Shown here piece by piece: positions 58,756 to 64,000 of a stretch of DNA of 64,000 nt; position 1 is the stretch's first letter, and each line of letters opens with the position of its first letter. The DNA is from Verrucomicrobiota bacterium. Lineage in GTDB: Bacteria > Verrucomicrobiota > Verrucomicrobiia > Opitutales > Opitutaceae. The stretch spans positions 1-64,000 of the forward strand of contig JAEWKR010000030.1 of NCBI GenBank assembly GCA_023457715.1, written 5' to 3'. Position numbers and translations under genes: made by a program. The notes beneath the pieces were generated by a model. The model searched no databases. It worked only from the letters and a program-made list of their open reading frames with translations, and had not been told where the DNA came from.

Positions 58756-58855
58756 CTGAACGTCGAACATCGAACATCGAACACTGAACATCGAACCACG
58801 AGCCCTTGGCTTGGGCCTTCGATGTTCGATGTTCAACGTTCGATGTTCGATGTTC
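58756..58855. repeat. Heptamer inverted-array element (ATCGAAC / GATGTTC)
   Basis: Very regular: the left arm (58756-58797) is six units of ATCGAAC type, the right arm (58816-58855) five of GATGTTC type, around an 18-nt core (CCCTTGGCTTGGGCC-like) that is itself a stem. It lies between rpsE and rplO, where rpmD is found in most bacteria. Confidence 0.93.
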
Positions 58856-58923
58856 CCGTTTGAACTTTTAAATCCGAGTTCCGGCCGCCACATCCGCGGC
58901 CGGGGCGCCAAAGAGGAAAGCAC

Positions 58924-59370
58924 ATGAAACTCCACGAACTGAAGAACGTCCCCGGTGCGGTGCACCGCAAGAAGCGCGTTGGCTGCGGCGAAGGCGGCGG
59001 CCACGGCAAGACCTCCGGCAAGGGTGGCAAGGGTCAGACCGCCCGTTCCGGCGGCAGCATCCGCCCCGGCTTTGAAGGCGGCCAGATGCCCCTGTACCGC
59101 AAGCTGCCGCACCGCGGCTTCAACAACTACAATCATCGCGTGCAGTTCGCCGTGGTGAATGTGAGCGACCTGTCGTCGCTCGACGCTTCGATCACGGAAG
59201 TGAACGCCGCGGTGCTGGCGCAGGCCGGTCTGCTCCGCGCCGACGAGCTCAGCGTGAAGATTCTGGGTGATGGTGAGCTCAGCCGCGCGCTGAAGGTCAC
59301 CGCCGCCAAGTTCTCCGAGTCGGCCAAGGCCAAGATCGAGAAGGCCGGCGGCCAGGCGATCGTGGCCTGA
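58924..59370 (+). CDS. rplO: 50S ribosomal protein L15
   Basis: A 148-residue protein: MKLHELKNVPGAVHRKKRVG, the glycine-rich GCGEGGGHGKTSGKGGKGQT, and RPGFEGGQMPLYRKLPHRGF. Standard length. GAAAG before the ATG is a weak ribosome binding site. The 115-bp gap before secY ends with a diverged GATCGTAAATC-like stretch. Confidence 0.99.
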   Translation: MKLHELKNVPGAVHRKKRVGCGEGGGHGKTSGKGGKGQTARSGGSIRPGFEGGQMPLYRKLPHRGFNNYNHRVQFAVVNVSDLSSLDASITEVNAAVLAQAGLLRADELSVKILGDGELSRALKVTAAKFSESAKAKIEKAGGQAIVA

Positions 59371-59485
59371 GGCCACTGTTTGCGGTTCTGCGTTGGCGGC
59401 CGGTGTCCCCCGCAAGGTGGCACCGGACCCCGAGTTCCGACTCGCCAAGCGTAGATCGTAAATCCAAAATCGTACTTTCATCCCC

Positions 59486-60991
59486 GTGTTTTCCGCCTTC
59501 ACGAATTCTCTGAAGATCCCGGAGCTGCGCTCCCGGATTTTTTATACGCTTTCATTGCTGTTCGTTGCCCGCGTCGCGGCCTACATTCCGCTTCCCGGCA
59601 TCGATCCGGCCCCGCTCCAGCGCTTCTTTGCGGAGCAGAGTGCCGGGGGCAGCGGGGCCCTCATGGGCCTGTACAACATGTTCACGGGTGGCGCGCTGAT
59701 GAAGGGCGCCATTGCGGCGCTCGGCATCATGCCGTACATCAGCGCGCAGATCATTTTCCAGCTGATGACGGCCGTCGTGCCGTCGCTCAGCCGGCTGCAG
59801 CAGGAAGGCGACGTGGGGCGGCAGAAGCTCACCCAGTACGTCCGCTACGCCACGGTCATCATCTGCATCATCCAGGGCACGCTGCTGCTGCTCGCCCTCG
59901 ATAATCCGAGTCAGATGTTCCCGGGTTACGACATCGCGACGTATGGACCGATCGTGATCGTCTCCAAGTGGACGTTCATCGTCACCTCCGTGATCTTCAT
60001 GACGGCGGCCACGCTGCTGCTGATGTGGCTCGGTGAGCAGATCACGCAGCGCGGCATCGGCAACGGCGTTTCCCTCCTGATCACGATCGGTATTCTCGCG
60101 GACGCCCCCGGCGCCGCGGCTCAGACTTACCGCATGTTCTTCCGCCCGGTCGGTGCCGGCGCCAGCCTCGGTCTGCCGCAGGCCGTGTTGATGATCGCGC
60201 TGTTCCTCATCGTGACCATGGGCATCATCATGGTGGTCCAGGGGCAGCGGAAGATTCCGGTCCAGTACGCCAAGCGCGTCGTGGGCAACAAGGTCATGGG
60301 CGGCCAGAGCTCATTCCTGCCGCTGAAGGTGAACTATTCCGGCGTCATGCCCGTCATCTTCGCGTCGGCCATTCTGCTCTTCCCGCAGCAGATCCTGTCT
60401 TGGGTGGGTGCGTCGTGGGACCTGAAGTTCCTGACCAATTTTTCCAATGAGCTGCTCCGCGGCAGCATCTGGTACTATATTTTCAACGGCGGCCTCATCC
60501 TGTTCTTCAGCTACTTCTGGGTGTCGGTCATGTTCAAACCGATCCAGATTGCCGACGATCTGAAGAAGTACGGCGGCTATATCCCGGGCGTCCGTCCGGG
60601 TGAACCGACCGCGCAGTTCCTCGACTTCGTCATGACCCGCTTGACGCTCGCGGGCGCGATCTTCCTCACGATCATCGCCGTCATTCCGGACATCCTGCTG
60701 TTCAATATGGATGTCCCGGCGCGCATCGCCTACTTCTTCGGCGGCACCGGCATGCTCATCACCGTGGGTGTCATTCTCGACACCATGCGGCAGGTGGAGA
60801 CGTTCCTGCTCCAGCGTCACTACGACGGGTTCCTCCGCAAGGGGCGCCTCCGGGCGCGCAGTGCCAACCCGCAGCAGGGTGCCATTGGCGAGGCTCTGAG
60901 CCAGGACGCCGTGATGAAGATCGCGCTCCCGATGCTCGGCCTGCTGCTTCTCGGCACGTCGATCGCTGCGTATAAGCATTTCTTCAATTAG
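59486..60991 (+). CDS. secY: Preprotein translocase subunit SecY
   Basis: A 501-residue channel protein (E. coli 443) from a GTG start. Ten membrane helices can be counted. Landmarks: ELRSRIFYTLSLLFVARVAA, IPLPGIDP, GIMPYISAQIIFQLMTAVVP, KIPVQYAKRVVGNK and GTGMLITVGVILDTMRQVET. Extra length comes from a longer loop after helix 2 and around residues 290-320. With SecE it forms the export pore. Confidence 0.98.
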   Translation: MFSAFTNSLKIPELRSRIFYTLSLLFVARVAAYIPLPGIDPAPLQRFFAEQSAGGSGALMGLYNMFTGGALMKGAIAALGIMPYISAQIIFQLMTAVVPSLSRLQQEGDVGRQKLTQYVRYATVIICIIQGTLLLLALDNPSQMFPGYDIATYGPIVIVSKWTFIVTSVIFMTAATLLLMWLGEQITQRGIGNGVSLLITIGILADAPGAAAQTYRMFFRPVGAGASLGLPQAVLMIALFLIVTMGIIMVVQGQRKIPVQYAKRVVGNKVMGGQSSFLPLKVNYSGVMPVIFASAILLFPQQILSWVGASWDLKFLTNFSNELLRGSIWYYIFNGGLILFFSYFWVSVMFKPIQIADDLKKYGGYIPGVRPGEPTAQFLDFVMTRLTLAGAIFLTIIAVIPDILLFNMDVPARIAYFFGGTGMLITVGVILDTMRQVETFLLQRHYDGFLRKGRLRARSANPQQGAIGEALSQDAVMKIALPMLGLLLLGTSIAAYKHFFN

Positions 60992-61009
60992 TTCTTTACT
61001 TCGGCGGCG

Positions 61010-61423
61010 ATGGGTGGCATTTCCGACCCCTTTGCTGGTTTCGGCCCCATCGCCAAAGCCAAGTTTGTGATCCTCGGTTCCTCGGACCTTCTGTTGAACC
61101 GACTCTGTTCTTTGAATTTAGAGCACGTCTCCCCGGCCCGTCTGCAAGGTCCGGGGATTTCGCGCCGCCCGGCTACCGCCGCGGCGGAGGAAGCAGCCAC
61201 GCTGGCGCTCATGCGCCGCTGGTTCTTCACGCGTAAACCTGATGCGGGTTTTTTCCTCACGGACTTCCCGGCTACGCTGCTCCAAGCCAAGGTGTTCGAT
61301 GAATGGCTCGAGGCCCGGGATGAAGCGCTGAATGGCGCGATCGTCGCCGGCGAATTCGGGCCCGTCGCTCACCATTATCGTACGCTCGGCCTCGCACTCG
61401 AGGCCGGCGACCTCGCCGCATGA
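61010..61423 (+). CDS. Degenerate adenylate kinase-like protein
   Basis: A 137-residue protein at the place, between secY and map, where adk normally lies. It keeps adenylate-kinase-like features: an N-terminal strand/loop KFVILGSSDLLLNRLC in the position of the P-loop, a helix with EEAATLALMRRWFFTRKPDA, and GFFLTDFPATLLQAKVFDEWL, comparable to GFLLDGFPRTxxQAExLD of Adk. The P-loop GxPGxGKGT is not present, the LID and C-terminal half are missing (Adk is about 214), so kinase activity is very unlikely. The frame is intact and overlaps map by four bases (ATGA), so it is probably translated. Confidence 0.65.
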   Translation: MGGISDPFAGFGPIAKAKFVILGSSDLLLNRLCSLNLEHVSPARLQGPGISRRPATAAAEEAATLALMRRWFFTRKPDAGFFLTDFPATLLQAKVFDEWLEARDEALNGAIVAGEFGPVAHHYRTLGLALEAGDLAA

Positions 61424-62190
61424 CGATCCCGATCAAGAACAAGGAGGGAATCGCCCGAATGCGCGAGGCCTGTGCCATCGCCGCCACGGTGCTTGATCAA
61501 CTCAAGCCGCTCGTGCGGCCCGGCATTACAACCCAGGACTTGGAAGAAGCGGGCCGCGAATTCATTGCCCGACTCGGGGCGCGTAGCGCCTGTTACGGTT
61601 ATCAGCACGGTTCGCGCCGCTACCCGGCGCATACCTGCATCTCGGTGAACGATGAAGTCGTGCACGGGATCCCCTCGTTCAAGCGCGTCCTCCGCGAAGG
61701 CGACATCGTCTCGCTCGACATCGTGGTCTGGCACGACGGCTATGTGGGCGACAACGCCTGCACCGTCGCCGTGGGCCCCGTCTCGTCCGCCCTCGAAAAG
61801 CTGCTGCGGGTCACGCGCGAGTCGCTCGACCTCGGCGTCAAGCAGGCGGTCGTAGGCAACCGGATCGGCGACATCGCCCATGCGATTCAGACCTATGTCG
61901 AGGCCCATGGCTTCAGCGTTGTCCGCGACATGGTCGGCCACGGGGTCGGAGTCGCCATGCACGAGCCACCCGAGATTCCGAATTTCGGCCGCAAGGGCAC
62001 TGGCGACAAGATCCGCCCCGGCATGACGTTCGCGATTGAACCCATGGTGAACATGGGCGGCTACCGGACCAAGACCCTGTCGGATGGCTGGACCATCGTG
62101 ACGGCCGACGGCTCTCCTTCCGCGCACTTCGAGCACACGGTGCTCACCACGGATAACGGTCCCGAGATCCTGACGATCCCGCGCCGCTGA
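61420..62190 (+). CDS. map: Methionine aminopeptidase, type I
   Basis: A 256-residue enzyme that removes N-terminal Met. The metal ligands are in SLDIVVWHDGYVGDNACTVA (two Asp), MVGHGVGVAMHEPPEIPN (His), FAIEPMVNMG (Glu) and FEHTVLTT (Glu). The start overlaps the adk-like stop (ATGA). infA and rpmJ, which usually lie between map and rpsM, are absent. Confidence 0.97.
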   Translation: MTIPIKNKEGIARMREACAIAATVLDQLKPLVRPGITTQDLEEAGREFIARLGARSACYGYQHGSRRYPAHTCISVNDEVVHGIPSFKRVLREGDIVSLDIVVWHDGYVGDNACTVAVGPVSSALEKLLRVTRESLDLGVKQAVVGNRIGDIAHAIQTYVEAHGFSVVRDMVGHGVGVAMHEPPEIPNFGRKGTGDKIRPGMTFAIEPMVNMGGYRTKTLSDGWTIVTADGSPSAHFEHTVLTTDNGPEILTIPRR

Positions 62191-62195
62191 TCCCT

Positions 62196-62228
62196 TTCAC
62201 TCTCACTTTCACTTTCACACTCACTTTT
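62196..62228. repeat. CACTTT hexamer array
   Basis: Five or six 6-nt units (CACTCT, CACTTT, CACACT) fill most of the 53-base gap between map and rpsM. Single-arm. Confidence 0.8.
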
Positions 62229-62243
62229 AACTAGTCACATCAC

Positions 62244-62624
62244 ATGCCACGTCTCCTCGGCGTCGAAATTCCCGCGAAGAAGAAAGTCGCGATCTCCCTC
62301 CGTTATATCTTCGGCATCGGTCCCATCCGTGCCGACCAGCTCGTTCAAGAAGCCAGCCTGAACCCCGACATGCGGGCGCAGGACCTCACTGAAGAGCAGC
62401 TGAACAAGATCCTTCATCTGATCACCGAGCACAAGTGGGTGCTCGAGGGTGACCTCCGCCGCGAGATCGCCAGCAATCTGAAGCGCCTCCAGGCGATCAA
62501 CTGCTACCGTGGCATCCGCCATCGCCGCAGCCTCCCGGTCCGCGGTCAGCGCACCAGCACCAACGCCCGCACCCGCAAGGGCCCGCGCAAGACCGTCGGC
62601 GTCAGCAAGGCGAAGGAAGCCTAA
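62244..62624 (+). CDS. rpsM: 30S ribosomal protein S13
   Basis: A 126-residue head protein: LLGVEIPAKKKVAISLRYIFGIGP, cited here in part, then LQAINCYRGIRHRRSLPVRG and the basic tail TRKGPRKTVGVSKAKEA. Standard length. Confidence 0.99.
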   Translation: MPRLLGVEIPAKKKVAISLRYIFGIGPIRADQLVQEASLNPDMRAQDLTEEQLNKILHLITEHKWVLEGDLRREIASNLKRLQAINCYRGIRHRRSLPVRGQRTSTNARTRKGPRKTVGVSKAKEA

Positions 62625-62630
62625 GGACTC

Positions 62631-62725
62631 ATTTACGATTTATGATTTACGATTTGCGATTTCTGGCGACCAGAAGCGCAAAGTCCGAGATTCAATCATA
62701 AATCATAGATCATAAATCATAAATA
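62631..62725. repeat. Heptamer inverted-array element (TTTATGA), fourth use
   Basis: The left arm (62631-62664) is TTTACGA/TTTATGA units, the right arm (62691-62725) ATCATAA units, the core about 26 nt. Between rpsM and rpsK. Confidence 0.88.
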
Positions 62726-62734
62726 TTTACGAAG

Positions 62735-63379
62735 ATGGCCGAAGATAAATCCGCTCCGAAGAAAGAAAAGCCCGTGAAGGCCGCCGCCGCTCCCGCGGAA
62801 GGTGCCGCCGCCGCCGCCCCGGCGGAGAAGAAGGCCAAGGCTCCCAAGGCCGCTGGCGACAAGGCCGCGAAGCCGGCTGACGGCGCCGCCGCCCCCGCGG
62901 GTGCACCCGCGCCCGCCGCCGAGCAGAAGCCGGTGGAGATCGTGCATGGCGTGGCGAAGCAGCCCACGGCCGAAGAGCTCCTGAAGGAGGAGATCGGCGC
63001 GATCAAGATCCGCAAGGCCAAGGGCTCGAAGAACGTCACCTCCGGTGTCGCCAACGTGCTCGCGTCCTTCAACAACACGATCGTCTCGATCACCGACCAG
63101 AAGGGTCAGGTCATCGCCTGGTCGTCGGCCGGCAAGTGCAACTTCCGTGGTTCGCGCAAGTCGACCGCCTACGCCGCCCAGGTCGTGGCGCAGGACGCCG
63201 CCCGCAACGCCATGGCGCACGGCTTGAAGGACATTGTCATCCGCGTTTCCGGTCCCGGCCTTGGCCGCGATTCGGCCATTCGCGCCCTCCAGGCGATCGG
63301 CCTCGAGATCACCTCGATCGTGGACGTCACCCCGATCCCGCACAACGGTTGCCGTCCGCGCAAGCGTCGTCGCGTCTAA
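62735..63379 (+). CDS. rpsK: 30S ribosomal protein S11 with N-terminal extension
   Basis: A 214-residue protein; usual length is about 130. The core from about residue 95 (SKNVTSGVANVLASFNNTIV) to PIPHNGCRPRKRRRV is fully conserved. The first 80 or so residues are Lys/Ala/Pro-rich (KEKPVKAAAAPAEGAAAAAP), a histone-H1-like composition, probably disordered. ATG start at 62735; no internal start closer to the core is better supported. Confidence 0.98.
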   Translation: MAEDKSAPKKEKPVKAAAAPAEGAAAAAPAEKKAKAPKAAGDKAAKPADGAAAPAGAPAPAAEQKPVEIVHGVAKQPTAEELLKEEIGAIKIRKAKGSKNVTSGVANVLASFNNTIVSITDQKGQVIAWSSAGKCNFRGSRKSTAYAAQVVAQDAARNAMAHGLKDIVIRVSGPGLGRDSAIRALQAIGLEITSIVDVTPIPHNGCRPRKRRRV

Positions 63380-63383
63380 TGAA

Positions 63384-63492
63384 ATGACTGAAGGGCTGAA
63401 GGACTGAAGGGCTGAACCAGCCACCGGTCCAACGCCCATCGGTCCCATCAACTTCTTCAGCCTTTTAGCCCTTTAGCCTTTTAGCCCTTTTT
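63384..63492. repeat. Octamer inverted-array element (AAGGGCTG), third use
   Basis: The left arm (63384-63417) is AAGGGCTG/AAGGACTG units; the right arm (63453-63492) alternates CAGCCTTT and TAGCCCTT and ends five bases before the rpsD ATG. It uses the same word as the two elements near 26 kb, 37 kb away. Confidence 0.88.
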
Positions 63493-63497
63493 AAGTC

Positions 63498-64000
63498 ATG
63501 GCTCGTTATACCGGCCCTACCACTCGCATCAGCCGCCGCTTCGGTCAGCACCTGCTCGGCTCGGGCAAAGCCCTCGAGCGCCGCGGTTACCCGCCCGGCC
63601 AGCATGGTCCGAAGCTCCGCCGCAAGGTTTCCGAATACGCCACCGGCCTGAATGAAAAGCAGAAGCTCCGTTACATCTACGGCCTGCTTGAGCGCCAGTT
63701 CCGTCGCGTCTTCGAGAACGCCAAGAAGGAACGCGGCGTCACCGGCGAGCGCTTCCTGCAGCTCCTCGAGACGCGTCTGGACAGCACGGTGTACCTCCTC
63801 GGTCTCGCCAAGTCCCGCGCCTCGGCCCGCCAGATGGTCAACCACGGCCACATCCGCGTGAACGGCCACAAGGTCGACATCGCCAGCTACAACGTGCAGC
63901 CCGGCGACGAGATCGAGGTCAAGAACACCCCGGCCTCCCGTCAGCTCGCGACGCGCAACCTGGAAGAGAACCGCATCCGCAACGTCCCGGGCTGGCTGTC
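63498..64000 (+). CDS. rpsD: 30S ribosomal protein S4, 3' end beyond window
   Basis: The first 167 codons of S4, running off the window end. MARYTGPTTRISRRFGQHLL, RRGYPPGQHGPKLRRKVSEY and the S4 RNA-binding domain (LDSTVYLLGLAKSRASARQM, NHGHIRVNG) are clear. The N-terminal Cys knuckle of zinc-binding S4 is absent, so it is the zinc-free type. The rest of the alpha operon (rpoA, rplQ) would follow outside. Confidence 0.98.
   Translation, partial: MARYTGPTTRISRRFGQHLLGSGKALERRGYPPGQHGPKLRRKVSEYATGLNEKQKLRYIYGLLERQFRRVFENAKKERGVTGERFLQLLETRLDSTVYLLGLAKSRASARQMVNHGHIRVNGHKVDIASYNVQPGDEIEVKNTPASRQLATRNLEENRIRNVPGWL

Overview
The window is a contiguous piece of a high-GC bacterial chromosome. Gene content and order point to Verrucomicrobiota, most likely Opitutaceae (an Opitutus or Lacunisphaera relative): a tRNA-Thr/tuf/tRNA-Trp/secE/nusG/rplKAJL/rpoBC/str/S10/spc/alpha supercluster in one direction, many secreted peptidases, weak or absent Shine-Dalgarno sequences, several GTG/TTG starts, and intergenic hairpins built from short degenerate tandem words. 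The family-level placement is inference from these features; no 16S gene is present.

Layout. 1-32,142 is an accessory half: a thioesterase-fold protein, an M16 protease, an S9 peptidase, a YihY-type membrane protein, a three-gene membrane-stress cluster (DUF883-like, holin-like, DUF3618-like), a BASS transporter, a secreted transglutaminase-like protein, an M3 peptidase, a lone response regulator, a methionine synthase encoded as two polypeptides, an SPFH protein, a GyrI-like protein, a cobalamin riboswitch followed by a BtuB-type TonB-dependent receptor, a LemA/DUF4870/M48 cluster, and a TPR/ExbB/ExbD-like/proline-rich envelope operon. 32,237-64,000 is the translation and transcription supercluster: tRNA-Thr, tuf, tRNA-Trp, secE, nusG, rplK, rplA, rplJ, rplL, rpoB, rpoC, rpsL, rpsG, fusA, rpsJ through rplO, secY, a degenerate adenylate-kinase-like gene, map, rpsM, rpsK and the start of rpsD.

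How the genes fit together. The right half makes RNA polymerase, elongation factors, about half of the ribosomal proteins and the Sec channel. On the left, vitamin B12 links two units: a B12 riboswitch/receptor for uptake and a B12-dependent methionine synthase. Several envelope proteolysis and envelope-energisation genes surround them.

The most unusual signal is not a protein. More than twenty intergenic gaps carry arrays of 6-9 nt (mostly exactly 7 nt) degenerate tandem words. In most gaps the array is followed after a short core by its reverse complement, predicting long imperfect hairpins. The word differs from gap to gap, but the two arms of one gap match each other. These elements occur within ribosomal-protein operons, at convergent gene ends, and exactly at the break that divides metH. 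Other points worth attention: RpoC has lost three of the four cysteines of its second zinc site; the adk position holds a short P-loop-less remnant; rpmD, infA and rpmJ are missing from their usual places; and four 17-bp palindromes are spaced along an otherwise empty region near 12.2 kb.
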